Source: Acidimicrobiaceae bacterium (lineage in GTDB: Bacteria > Actinomycetota > Acidimicrobiia > Acidimicrobiales > RAAP-2). From it: a DNA stretch of 64,000 bases. The DNA is taken from the NCBI GenBank assembly GCA_027306605.1, contig DAHUZK010000008.1, positions 62,001 through 126,000 of the forward strand, given 5' to 3'. The position numbers and the translations under genes are program-made. Under the pieces are notes generated by a model. That model searched no databases. It was given only the letters and a program-made list of their open reading frames with translations, and was not told where the DNA came from. Numbering within the stretch: the first letter of the stretch is position 1; every line of letters starts with the position of its first letter. Shown in pieces: positions 16,367-25,068 of the stretch.

Positions 16367-16412
16367 GCGCGCTGCTTCCCGCACAACGCTTCGAGACCCG
16401 AGGAGGTCCGTG

Positions 16413-17213
16413 ATGCACACCTACCAGGCCATGGCCGGCGTCGACGTCGTGACGCAGACGGTCGACGTGGGCGGTTTCGGCAACCTTGCCGTCAACGCCT
16501 TCGTGATCCACGCCGAAGAGCCCGTTCTCGTCGACACCGGGTCGGTGATGGCCAGCGACGACTTCATGCACGCGCTGGGCGCGGTGATCGACCCGGCGGA
16601 CCTCCGTTGGGTCTGGCTGACCCACACCGACTTCGACCACATCGGCTCGCTGCACCGTCTGCTCGAGGCCAACGAACGGTTGCGGGTGGTCACGAGTTTC
16701 CTCGGCGTCGGGATCATGGGCCTGGCCGCACCTCTGCCCATGGACCGGGTCTACCTGGTCAACCCGGGGCAGGCCGTCGACGTGGGGGACCGGATGCTGA
16801 GGGCCGTTCGTCCGCCCGCCTTCGACAACCCGATCACCATGGGCCTGCACGACGAGGGTTCGGGGGTCTTCTTCAGCTCTGACTGCTTCGGTGCGCTCTT
16901 GGACGAGGTGCCCGAGCGGGCCGAGGACGTGACCGAGGTGACCTTGCGGCAGGGTCAGGTCCTCTGGGCCACGGTCGATTCGTCCTGGCTGCACTCGGTG
17001 GATCGCGCGCGCTTCGCGTCCGCGCTGGAGCAGGTCCGGGTCCTCGAGCCCACCATGGTGCTCAGCAGCCATCTGCCCGCGGCGCAAGGCACGTCGCTCG
17101 ATCGGCTCCTGGGCGCGCTGGCCGAGGTCCCCGACGCCTCACCCTTCGTCGGGCCGGACCAGGCCGCGCTGGAGCTGATGCTCGCCGATCTGACCGGCGC
17201 GTCCGGTCGATGA
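16413..17213 (+). CDS. Metallo-beta-lactamase fold hydrolase
   Basis: The metal-binding motif HTDFDH is at residues 71-76, preceded by VLVDTGSV, the first conserved aspartate strand. The later ligands are plausible in SSDCFGALL (Asp) and LSSHLPA (His). The overall layout, including the SSDCFGA segment, is like the oxygen-binding diiron domain of flavodiiron proteins (ODP type), but no flavodoxin domain is attached. Length 267 residues. A good ribosome site GAGGAGG precedes ATG 16413. It lies 46 bases after the SRPBCC gene and probably shares its TetR-controlled transcript. Substrate unknown. Confidence 0.82.
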   Translation: MHTYQAMAGVDVVTQTVDVGGFGNLAVNAFVIHAEEPVLVDTGSVMASDDFMHALGAVIDPADLRWVWLTHTDFDHIGSLHRLLEANERLRVVTSFLGVGIMGLAAPLPMDRVYLVNPGQAVDVGDRMLRAVRPPAFDNPITMGLHDEGSGVFFSSDCFGALLDEVPERAEDVTEVTLRQGQVLWATVDSSWLHSVDRARFASALEQVRVLEPTMVLSSHLPAAQGTSLDRLLGALAEVPDASPFVGPDQAALELMLADLTGASGR

Positions 17214-17282
17214 GACCGGCGTGCTCTCGGCAAGCCGGTCCGGTGCCGTTAGGGTCTGAGCGGGAGCCAGCGGGAGGCAGCC

Positions 17283-18851
17283 GTGAGCGAGACCGGGATG
17301 CAGGGGCGCAACTGGGTACTGGCCGCGATGATCTTCGCGGTCGCCATGACCTTCATCGATCAGACGATCGTGTCCATCGCCGTGCCCAACATCCAGCGGG
17401 AGCTGCACCTCTCCTCGACGGGCGTCCAGTGGGTCGTCAACGGCTACCTCATCGCGCTCGCCGCGCTCTTCGCGTTGGGCGGCCGGCTCTCGGACATCTT
17501 CGGCCACACCAAGATGTGCGTCGTCGGCATCGTCACCTTCGCCGGCGCCTCCACCCTGTGCGGCCTGACGCCGACCGGCTCGTTCGCCGAAGGGTGGATC
17601 GTGGCGTTCCGCGTCGTCCAGGGAGCGGGCGGGGCCATCATGTTCCCGGCGGCACTGGCCATCGTGGTCAACACGTTCCCGCTGCGCCAACGGGGTAGGG
17701 CCCTTGCTCTCTTCTTCGGCATCGCCGGGGGCCTGACCGCGATCGGGCCCATCCTCGGTGGCTATCTGACGGAGTGGACGTGGCGCGCCATCTTCTGGGT
17801 CAACGTCCCGGTCGCACTGATCGCGCTGGCGCTGATCGCCGTCTCCAAGCCCAAGACCCAGTACCGGCGCGCCCCGATCGACTACCGCGGAGCGGTCCTC
17901 ATCGCGGCGGGGATCGGGCTGAGCATCTTCGGCCTCCAGCAGTCCGCCCTCTGGGGCTGGTCCAACCCCGCCACGTGGACCTGTATCGCTGCAGGCCTGG
18001 TCCTCATCGGGGTGTTCGTGGTGGTGGAGTTGCGCACGGCGACGCCGCTCATCAAGGTGGAGATCTTCCGGGTTCGGGCCTTCGCGGCGGAGAACGCCGT
18101 CCTGATGATCTCCATGATGGCCTTCATCCCGGTGTTCTTCTTCGCCAGCGAGTACGCACAGATCTCGCTGCACAAGACGGCGTCGGACGCCGGTGTGTTC
18201 CTCCTCTTCTTCTTCATCGGATTCGTCGTCCTGGCCCAGGTGGGTGGCCGCATGCTGGACCGCGAGGGAGCCAAGCGCGCCGTGGTGCTCGGCTGCGCCA
18301 TCGCCGCCGTCGGCTTCGGGATCTGGGCCTCCAAGGCCACGACGCTGAGCTTCAGCAAGCAGCAGCTGTGGGTCGTCGTGACCGGTGCCGGCATGGGCAT
18401 GATGCTCGGCCCGGCCAACACCGATGCCGTGAACCGGGCCGGCAACCTCTCCTACGGTGAGGCGACCGGCATCACCCAGACGGTCCGCAACCTGGGCGCC
18501 AGCCTCGGTTTGGCCGCGCTCGGGACCATCTTGTTGTTCGACTACCGGGCGCACCTGACGACGAGCCTGCTGGCCAAGCACGTCGCCGACGCGGCCGCCG
18601 AGGCCGACGGCATCACGCAGTCCCAGGGGGGAAGCGGGTCCGTGACCCACATCCCGCACTTCGTGTCACTGGACTTCGCCCACGCCACGCAGACCGTGCT
18701 CTACGTGATGTGCGGGATCATGGCGTTGGCCGGGCTGGTCGCGTTGATCGGCCTCGAGCGCGGGCGGCAGGAGGTGACGCCGGTGGAGCCCGGTGCCGGT
18801 GCCGTTGCCGCTCCGACGGAGCCCGACGAGGGTCTGCGCCTGAGCCCGTGA
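17283..18851 (+). CDS. DHA2 family MFS drug:H+ antiporter, 14 transmembrane segments
   Basis: An inner-membrane proton-driven exporter of the EmrB/QacA type. The early FIDQTIVSIAVPNIQREL is motif D1 of DHA2 transporters, LGGRLSDIFGHTK is motif A, and GPILGGYLTEWTWRAIFWVN is motif C (antiporter motif). At 522 residues with about 14 hydrophobic helices it is full length. Start GTG 17283. Its stop overlaps the amidase start (GTGA at 18848), so exporter and amidase are co-translated. A joint detoxification role (hydrolyse and export an amide) is an inference. Confidence 0.9.
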   Translation: MSETGMQGRNWVLAAMIFAVAMTFIDQTIVSIAVPNIQRELHLSSTGVQWVVNGYLIALAALFALGGRLSDIFGHTKMCVVGIVTFAGASTLCGLTPTGSFAEGWIVAFRVVQGAGGAIMFPAALAIVVNTFPLRQRGRALALFFGIAGGLTAIGPILGGYLTEWTWRAIFWVNVPVALIALALIAVSKPKTQYRRAPIDYRGAVLIAAGIGLSIFGLQQSALWGWSNPATWTCIAAGLVLIGVFVVVELRTATPLIKVEIFRVRAFAAENAVLMISMMAFIPVFFFASEYAQISLHKTASDAGVFLLFFFIGFVVLAQVGGRMLDREGAKRAVVLGCAIAAVGFGIWASKATTLSFSKQQLWVVVTGAGMGMMLGPANTDAVNRAGNLSYGEATGITQTVRNLGASLGLAALGTILLFDYRAHLTTSLLAKHVADAAAEADGITQSQGGSGSVTHIPHFVSLDFAHATQTVLYVMCGIMALAGLVALIGLERGRQEVTPVEPGAGAVAAPTEPDEGLRLSP

Positions 18852-19966
18852 GCTCCGACACCACCTTCATCACGCGGGACGACACCGCCGGGCCGGGGAT
18901 CCGCCTGGCCGTCAAGGAGCTGATCGACATGGAGGGCGTGCCGACCACCGCTGGTTGCCGGGCAGTGGCGACCCGCGCCGAGCCGGCGAAGCAGGACGCG
19001 GCGTGCCTCGCCGGTGCCCGGGCAGCGGGAGCGCGCATCGTGGGACGCACGAACCTGCACGAGCTGGCACTCGGCGTGACCGGTGTGAACCCGTGGTACG
19101 GCACACCGGTCAACCCGCTCGATCCGAGCCGGGTGCCGGGAGGCTCGTCGAGCGGGTCCGCCGTGGCGGTGGCGACGGGCGAGGCCGACGTGGCCTACGG
19201 GAGCGACACCGGCGGGTCGGTCCGCATCCCTGCCGCCTGCTGCGGCACCACCGGGCTGAAGACGACGTGGGGCCGGATCCCGCTCGAGGGCGTGTGGCCA
19301 CTCGCACCCAGCTTCGACACGATCGGTCCGCTGGCCCGTGACGTGGCCGGCCTGGTGGCCGGGATGGAGCTGCTCGAACCGGGCTTCACCGTGGCCGAGC
19401 CGGGCGAGGTGACCGTGGGCCGCCTGGCGGTCGACGCCGACCCGGCGATCACCGGAGCGCTCGAGCGGGCCCTGCACCTGGTCGGGTGGTCGTGCCACGA
19501 CCTGGAGCTGCCGGCATGGGGGGAGGCCTCGGTGGGAGCGGGTCTCTTGCTGGTCGTCGAGGCGTGGCAGTCCAATCGGGCGCTGCTGGGCGAGGATCCC
19601 GGCGGCATCGGCGCCGACGTGCGCGGGCGGCTCGAGCTGGGTGCCGCTTGCGACGACGCCACGGTCGGGCGCGCCCGGGAGGCCCAGGGCCGGTGGAAGG
19701 CGAGCCTCGACCGCGTGTTCTCGCGCGTCGACTTCGTGGTCACACCCACCCTTACCGTCTTCCCACCAAGGCCCGAGGACGGGGACGACCTCCTGGTCTC
19801 GCGCTGCACGCTGCCGGTGAACCTCGCCGGGGTGCCCGCCCTGGCGCTGCCGGTGCCGAGCGGCGGTCCCTTTCCCGCCAGCCTCCAACTCGTCGGGCCG
19901 GCATACAGCGAGGAGCGCCTGCTCGCTGCGGGAGCCGCTCTGGAAGCGGCGGTCGCCGCCGGCTGA
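18848..19966 (+). CDS. Amidase signature family hydrolase
   Basis: Amidase-signature enzymes hydrolyse amide bonds using a Ser-cisSer-Lys triad. Lys23 in AVKELID, the GGSSSGSAVAVATG loop (about 98-111) holding the cis-serine, and Ser124 in GSDTGGSVRIPAACCG are all present. The 372-residue length is short for the family (usually 430-500), mostly from a trimmed N-terminus that begins close to the catalytic lysine. GTG 18848 is within the preceding MFS stop codon. It is not GatA: neither gatB nor gatC is adjacent, and the protein is too short. Confidence 0.85.
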   Translation: MSSDTTFITRDDTAGPGIRLAVKELIDMEGVPTTAGCRAVATRAEPAKQDAACLAGARAAGARIVGRTNLHELALGVTGVNPWYGTPVNPLDPSRVPGGSSSGSAVAVATGEADVAYGSDTGGSVRIPAACCGTTGLKTTWGRIPLEGVWPLAPSFDTIGPLARDVAGLVAGMELLEPGFTVAEPGEVTVGRLAVDADPAITGALERALHLVGWSCHDLELPAWGEASVGAGLLLVVEAWQSNRALLGEDPGGIGADVRGRLELGAACDDATVGRAREAQGRWKASLDRVFSRVDFVVTPTLTVFPPRPEDGDDLLVSRCTLPVNLAGVPALALPVPSGGPFPASLQLVGPAYSEERLLAAGAALEAAVAAG

Positions 19967-20010
19967 CCGGACCGTGCCCGCGCCGGGCTCGCCTCTAGGG
20001 TGGGCCGCGC

Positions 20011-20652
20011 ATGCAGATCGACGTCTGGTCCGACTTCGCCTGTCCTTGGTGCGCGATCGGCCTGGCGCGTCTTGAGATGGCGCGGGCAGCCTTCGAGCAC
20101 GGTGAGGAGGTCACCGTGGTGCACCGGGCCTTCGAGCTGCATCCGCACGCGCCGCCCCGACGCCGGGTCGCGGCGGCCGAAGCCGTGGCGGCGTCCTATG
20201 GAGTGGACGTGGCATCGGTGCGGACCGCCCAGGCGCGGCTCACAGCGCTCGGGACCGAGGCGGGGATCGCGTTCGACTTCGATCGGGTGCAGCTGGGCAA
20301 CACGTTCGACGCCCACCGGCTCGCTCGGTCGGCGCGGGGCACCTCGTCCGAACAGGCCGTGGTGCGGGGCCTGTTCGCGGCGCACTTCGCCGAGGGGCGG
20401 CTGTTGTCGGACCATGCGGTGCTGGGCGACGTCGCCGTGTCTGCAGGCCTACGGCGCGCGTTCGTCACCGACGTCCTGGGTAGCGACGAGTATGCCGACG
20501 CCGTGCGCGACGACGAGGCCGAGGCGGCTGAGCGCGACGTGCTCGGCGTCCCCTACTTCCTGATCGACGGTGCCTGGCCGATCCCGGGCGCGCAGGACGT
20601 CGAGACGATGCTGATCATCTTGCGGCGCGCCTGGTCACGCGCCGGCCATTGA
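20011..20652 (+). CDS. DsbA family oxidoreductase (FrnE-like)
   Basis: A cytoplasmic thioredoxin-fold protein with an inserted helical domain. The active site CPWC (Cys11, Cys14) is at the very N-terminus, and the cis-proline loop is GVPYFLID near residue 177. FrnE-type proteins act in polyketide synthesis or oxidative-stress repair; there is no signal peptide, so a periplasmic role is unlikely. At 213 residues it is normal. Its 3' end overlaps the convergent PLP decarboxylase gene by 18 bases. Confidence 0.88.
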   Translation: MQIDVWSDFACPWCAIGLARLEMARAAFEHGEEVTVVHRAFELHPHAPPRRRVAAAEAVAASYGVDVASVRTAQARLTALGTEAGIAFDFDRVQLGNTFDAHRLARSARGTSSEQAVVRGLFAAHFAEGRLLSDHAVLGDVAVSAGLRRAFVTDVLGSDEYADAVRDDEAEAAERDVLGVPYFLIDGAWPIPGAQDVETMLIILRRAWSRAGH

Positions 20653-22002
20653 GGCCAGGATCTCGTCCACCATCTCGATGGTCGTGTCGGGGTGCAAGAA
20701 GGCGAAGCGAGCCACGGTCTCGCCCTCCCAGGTGGTGGGCGTGACGAAGCCGATCTGGTCGTGCAGGAGCCGGGAGGACCAGGTGTCGTAGTCGGGTTTG
20801 GTCCAGCCGGGCCGGCGGAGGAGCACGATCGACAGGCCGGGTGGCCGCACCAGCTCGACATGGTGTGCCGACGTGATGCGCTCGGATGCCCGCCGCGCCA
20901 CCTCGAGCCCGGCCTCCACGGCGTCGCGATAGGCGTCGAGGCCGTTGACCGCCAGGGAGAACCACAAGGGGAGGCCACGGGCTCTGCGCGTGAGGTGGAA
21001 GGCGTAGTCGGAGGGATTCCATTCCCCGGGATTCTCGTGCAGGACCTCGAGGTATTGGGCGTCCTGCGTGTGGACGGCCTTGGCCAGGTTGGGCCTGCGG
21101 TAGAGCAGCGCCGCGCAGTCGAAGGGGGCGAACAACCACTTGTGCGGGTCGACGATGAACGAGTCGGCCCGCTCGAAGCCGACGAAGGCCTCTTGCGCGG
21201 AAGGAGCGAAGAGGGCGGCCGCACCTCCGTAGGCGGCGTCGATGTGGAACCACAGTCCCCGATCGGCGGCGACGTCGGCCACTCCGGCGAGATCGTCGAC
21301 GATCCCGGCGTTCGTCGTCCCGGCTGTGGCCACGACCCCGATGACGTCGTCGCGGCGGGGGTCGTCGCGCAGCACCCCCTCCAGGGCTCGGCCGGTCAGC
21401 CGGTGCTCGACGACCGGCACGGTCAGCATGCCCACGCCGAGCACGTGCAGCGCTTTGCCCACCGAGGAGTGCGCGTCGGCGCTCACGGCCACGAGGGGTC
21501 GCAGGGGAGCGACGCCTCCGCGCCGGAGGGCGGCGGTGTCGCGGGCCACCATGAGCGCGGACAGGTTGCCGGCCGACCCGCCGGCGACGAAGCAGCCGCC
21601 GGCGCCCTCGGGAAAGCCCGCCTGCTTCGCCAGCACACCCAACGCCTGGTTCTCGGCTACGACGACGCCGGCCGCCTCCAGCCACGAGGTGCCGTTGAGC
21701 GACGAGCACGAGACGAACATGTCGAACAGGAGGGAGGCCTTGGTCGGCGCTGCCGGGATGAAGGACAAGAACCGTGGACTGTCGCACGACACGACGGCGG
21801 TGGCCAACCGCTCGACGAAGAGGCGGAGCACCTCGGCGGCGTCGTTGCCTTCGCACCCAATGAGGCCCGAAAGCTCCGCACCGAGCGAAGGCGCCAGCCC
21901 ACCGAAGTCCAAGGGGACCGGATCGACCGAGAGCCGTTCCCGGCACGCCGAGAGCACCAGGTCGGCCATGGCCTCGTCGTAGCGGAACATGGCGCTGGCC
22001 AT
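20635..22002 (-). CDS. PLP-dependent group II decarboxylase (aromatic amino acid decarboxylase-like)
   Basis: A fold-type I PLP enzyme. K288 in VDPHKWLFAPFDC binds PLP, D255 in FHIDAAYGG contacts the pyridine nitrogen, H178 (SADAHSS) stacks on the ring, and TAGTTNAG contacts phosphate. These fit DOPA/tyrosine/tryptophan/glutamate decarboxylases; substrate preference cannot be read off. The start is ATG 22002, which shares ATGA with the larC stop. It is therefore the last gene of a larB-larC-decarboxylase operon. Coupling of a decarboxylase to nickel-pincer cofactor genes has no obvious precedent that I can name. Length 455 residues. Confidence 0.85.
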   Translation of the reverse strand: MASAMFRYDEAMADLVLSACRERLSVDPVPLDFGGLAPSLGAELSGLIGCEGNDAAEVLRLFVERLATAVVSCDSPRFLSFIPAAPTKASLLFDMFVSCSSLNGTSWLEAAGVVVAENQALGVLAKQAGFPEGAGGCFVAGGSAGNLSALMVARDTAALRRGGVAPLRPLVAVSADAHSSVGKALHVLGVGMLTVPVVEHRLTGRALEGVLRDDPRRDDVIGVVATAGTTNAGIVDDLAGVADVAADRGLWFHIDAAYGGAAALFAPSAQEAFVGFERADSFIVDPHKWLFAPFDCAALLYRRPNLAKAVHTQDAQYLEVLHENPGEWNPSDYAFHLTRRARGLPLWFSLAVNGLDAYRDAVEAGLEVARRASERITSAHHVELVRPPGLSIVLLRRPGWTKPDYDTWSSRLLHDQIGFVTPTTWEGETVARFAFLHPDTTIEMVDEILASMAGA

Positions 22003-23249
22003 CAGGCGGGGTGATCCTCCGGGGCCGACGCGGACGGCGGCATGTCGCGCCACGCCGCCTCGGCCCGGCTGGCGACGTCGCGGACCGGGGCACCCGTCTT
22101 GGCTGCGATGCGGGCCACGTCGTCGAATTCGGGCTTGGCCCGGCCTCCGGTCACCTTCATGCGCACGGGCAACCCGTCGACCGACACCTCGCTCATCGTG
22201 CGCGCCACGGGCCAGCGCTCGACGGTCGTCGCCCGAATGCCCATGGTGCCCGTGACGCGCTCGACCACCTGGCGAAGCGCGCCGGCGCGGGCGGCATCGG
22301 CCAGGACGTGCAGCACGTGACCGGGCCGGCCCTTCTTCATCGTCACGGCGCTCAGCCAGGCGTCGAGGGCCCCGGCATCGAGGACCGCCGCCAGCGCGTG
22401 CCCGAGCTGCTCTCCGGTCACGTCGTCGAGGTTGGTCTCGAGCTCGAGCACCGGCTGACCCGGACCGCTCCGGCGGGGTGGCGGGCGGCGGCCCACGACG
22501 ACCTGGGTGCAGTTGGGCAGGTCCTCCAGCTCTCCCGCACCACCTCCGAAGCCCGACGCCGTGATGGTCATGGTGGGCAAGGGTCCGAAGGACGTGCAGA
22601 GTGCCGACACCAGGGCCGCGCCCGTCGGCGTGGTCAGCTCCAGGCCGACGTCGCGGCCGTAGGTGGGAACGCCGCCGAGCAGGCGGACGGTGGCCGGGGC
22701 GGGATTGGGCAGGAACCCGTGCGCGCTGCGCACCATGCCGGTCCCCGTCGCCACGGCCGACGACGTGACCTCGTCCACCCCCAGGACCTCGAGCGCGGCC
22801 GCCGTCCCGACGATGTCGACCACGGCGTCGTGCCCGCCCACCTCGTGGAAGTGGACCTGGTCCACCGGGCGGCGGTGGAGCGCCGCCTCGACCTCGGCCA
22901 GATCCCGGAACACGGCCAGCGAGCGGGCGGTGACCCGGGCCGGCAGGGCGGCCTCCTCGATCAAAGCGACGATCACACGGTGCGGGCGAGCCACCCGGTC
23001 CTCGCCGCGGACCGAGACGCGGGTGCAGGCCACCCCACCGCGGAGCGCCGTGTCGACCTCGAGGCCCCAGCCGGGCAGGGCGAGGCGCTCGAGCAGCGCC
23101 CTGACCTCGTCGAGGTCGGCGCCGGCGTCGAGCAGCGCGCCGAGCGCCATGTCGCCCGCGATGCCTGCGAAGCAGTGGAACCAGGCAACCGTCGCGCCGC
23201 CCTCGGTGTCCTCGGTGTCCTCGGTGTCGGTGACGGCGGCGGGCGTCAC
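22002..23249 (-). CDS. larC: LarC, nickel insertion protein for the nickel-pincer cofactor
   Basis: LarC inserts nickel into pyridinium-3,5-bisthiocarboxylic acid mononucleotide in a CTP-dependent step, completing the cofactor of lactate racemase. FHCFAGIAGDMALGALLDAG (24-43) is the family signature, followed by HFHEVGGHDAVVDIVG and GFLPNPAPAT. The whole 415-residue protein is one frame, unlike L. plantarum larC, which needs a ribosomal frameshift. The start GTG 23249 overlaps the larB stop (GTGA) and precedes a TEDTEDTED tandem repeat coded by near-identical 9-base units. The region between the two conserved halves looks intact. Confidence 0.92.
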   Translation of the reverse strand: MTPAAVTDTEDTEDTEGGATVAWFHCFAGIAGDMALGALLDAGADLDEVRALLERLALPGWGLEVDTALRGGVACTRVSVRGEDRVARPHRVIVALIEEAALPARVTARSLAVFRDLAEVEAALHRRPVDQVHFHEVGGHDAVVDIVGTAAALEVLGVDEVTSSAVATGTGMVRSAHGFLPNPAPATVRLLGGVPTYGRDVGLELTTPTGAALVSALCTSFGPLPTMTITASGFGGGAGELEDLPNCTQVVVGRRPPPRRSGPGQPVLELETNLDDVTGEQLGHALAAVLDAGALDAWLSAVTMKKGRPGHVLHVLADAARAGALRQVVERVTGTMGIRATTVERWPVARTMSEVSVDGLPVRMKVTGGRAKPEFDDVARIAAKTGAPVRDVASRAEAAWRDMPPSASAPEDHPA

Positions 23250-24007
23250 GGCAGCAGGCGGGCGATGGCGCACGCGGCGCCGTAGCCGTTGTCGATGCCC
23301 ACGACGGTCAGCCCGGACGAGCAGGCCGACAGCATGGTCAGCAAGGCCGTGACTCCCTCCAAGGAGGCGCCGTAGCCGGTGCTGGTCGGGACGGCGACGA
23401 CGGGCGCCGGCGTCAGTCCTCCGACGACGCTGGCCAGCGCGCCCTCCATGCCGGCGATCACGACCACGGCGTCGGCCATGGCGATCGTGTCGACTTCGGA
23501 CAGGATCCGGTGCAGCCCCGCCACGCCGCAGTCGGTGAGCAGCGCGGGATCGAAACCGAGCGCAGCGAGGACGGCGGTGCACTCCGTCGCGACGGGGAGA
23601 TCGGCGGTGCCCGCCGTGACCACGACCACGGCGCCGGTGCGGCCCGAGCCGGGGCGGAAGGCGAGCGTGGCGAAGGTTCCGCTGTCGCTGACGCTGCCCG
23701 GTCCGACCCCGAGCGCGGCGGCCGCAGCCGACGCTGCCTTCACCTGCTCCTCGGTGGCCCGGGTGAGCAGGACGGGCCCGTCGGTGCCGCTCAGGAGCTC
23801 CGAGACGACGGCGGCGCAGTGCTCGGGGGTCTTGCCCGGCCCGTAGACGGCCTCGGGCAGGCCGACACGCAGGTCGCGCTGGAGATCGACCCGGGCAAAT
23901 CCGATGTCGGCGTAGGGCAGGCGCCGGAGCCGACGGACGGCGTCGTCGGGCGTGCACTCGCCCGCGGCAACCTGATCGACGAGCGCGCGAAGCGTCGAAG
24001 CGTCCAT
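23246..24007 (-). CDS. larB: LarB, pyridinium-3,5-biscarboxylic acid mononucleotide synthase
   Basis: LarB carboxylates and hydrolyses nicotinic acid adenine dinucleotide, the first step of nickel-pincer cofactor synthesis. The C-terminal half (about residues 115-253) resembles PurE/AIR carboxylase: VVVVTAGTADLPVATE, DCGVAGLHR and VVIAGMEGALASV are family signatures. PEAVYGPGKTPEH lies in the N-terminal half. ATG 24007 (MDASTLRAL) is chosen; an upstream in-frame GTG at 24028 would almost touch the divergent pheA start. Length 253 residues. It leads the larB-larC-decarboxylase operon. Confidence 0.92.
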   Translation of the reverse strand: MDASTLRALVDQVAAGECTPDDAVRRLRRLPYADIGFARVDLQRDLRVGLPEAVYGPGKTPEHCAAVVSELLSGTDGPVLLTRATEEQVKAASAAAAALGVGPGSVSDSGTFATLAFRPGSGRTGAVVVVTAGTADLPVATECTAVLAALGFDPALLTDCGVAGLHRILSEVDTIAMADAVVVIAGMEGALASVVGGLTPAPVVAVPTSTGYGASLEGVTALLTMLSACSSGLTVVGIDNGYGAACAIARLLP

Positions 24008-24030
24008 GACCTGCTCTATCCTGCCCAACT

Positions 24031-24963
24031 GTGACCCCGACTGCGAAAAGCGTCGCCTACTTCGGTCCGGCCGCCACCTTCACGCAGGAGGCACTGCTGA
24101 CCCAGCCGGACCTGGCCCGGGCCGAGCTCACGTCCCTCGGCTCCATCACGGCGGTGCTCGACGCGGTGGCCCAGGGCTCGGCCGACCTCGGGTTCGTGCC
24201 GATCGAGAACGCCATCGAGGGGACGGTGAGCGCCACCATCGACGGCCTGATCCACGACGTGGACCTCCATATCCAGCGCGAGGTGGTCATGGACATCCAC
24301 CTCCACCTCCTGGCGCGACCGGGGACGTCGCTGGCGGACATCCGTTCCGTGTCCTCCTATCCGCACGCTCTGGCCCAGTGCCAGAAGTACCTCGCCCGGG
24401 AGCTGCCCGACGCCGAGCAGGTCGCAGCCAACTCGACCGCCGACGCCGCCCGTGTCCTCGGCGAGGCGGGCGAGGGTCACGAGGCAGCCATCGCCCCCAG
24501 GCTGGCCGCCGAGCGCTACGGGCTGGTGGTCCTCGCCGAGGACGTCGAGGACCACCCTGACAACCAGACCCGCTTCGTCCTGGTGGCCCGGGCCCGCATC
24601 CCTCGGCCGACCGGGCACGACAAGACCAGCATCGTGTGCTTCCAGCGGGCGGACCACCCCGGCAGCCTCCACGGGATCCTCGGGCAGTTCGCCGCACGCA
24701 ACATCAACCTGAGCAAGCTCGAGTCGCGTCCCACCAAACAGGGGCTGGGCGACTACTGCTTCGTCATCGACCTGGCCGGGCACGTCGGCGACGAGGTCGT
24801 CGCCGATTGCCTGCGGGACCTGCACGCAGGCCTGGCAGGCGTCAAGTTCCTCGGGTCGTATCCGGCCGCCGGCGAGCACGGGCCCGAACGGCGGCGCCGA
24901 GCCGACGCAGCCTGGCAGGCAGCCGACGAGTGGTTGCGGGCCCTCCGGAACGCCATCGAATGA
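24031..24963 (+). CDS. pheA: Prephenate dehydratase
   Basis: Converts prephenate to phenylpyruvate in phenylalanine synthesis. The PDT domain spans about residues 6-185 with AYFGPAATFTQEAL, VPIENAIEGTV and the catalytic DNQTRFVLV (Thr-Arg-Phe). A C-terminal ACT domain (about 200-275) with KLESRPTKQGLGDYCF carries the ESRP phenylalanine-binding motif for feedback inhibition. No chorismate mutase domain is fused. Start GTG 24031; a TATCCT hexamer just upstream suggests a leaderless or short-leader mRNA. Length 310 residues, ending in an Arg/Ala-rich tail. Confidence 0.95.
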   Translation: MTPTAKSVAYFGPAATFTQEALLTQPDLARAELTSLGSITAVLDAVAQGSADLGFVPIENAIEGTVSATIDGLIHDVDLHIQREVVMDIHLHLLARPGTSLADIRSVSSYPHALAQCQKYLARELPDAEQVAANSTADAARVLGEAGEGHEAAIAPRLAAERYGLVVLAEDVEDHPDNQTRFVLVARARIPRPTGHDKTSIVCFQRADHPGSLHGILGQFAARNINLSKLESRPTKQGLGDYCFVIDLAGHVGDEVVADCLRDLHAGLAGVKFLGSYPAAGEHGPERRRRADAAWQAADEWLRALRNAIE

Positions 24964-25068
24964 GGGCACGCTCGGCCGAACGCGTGACGGAGTCCGGCGG
25001 CGTTGCGTCCCCGCCCCGTCCCGGCGAGACTGGGAGCCTGTCGTGACCACGCCGCGGCGGGAGGGACC

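Noticed and set aside
18848-19966. GatA subunit of glutamyl-tRNA amidotransferase
   Set aside because: Too short, no gatB/gatC next to it, and coupled to an exporter.
23206-23234. Near-identical 9-base units resembling a repeat array
   Set aside because: They lie inside larC and encode TEDTED; simple in-frame slippage, not CRISPR.
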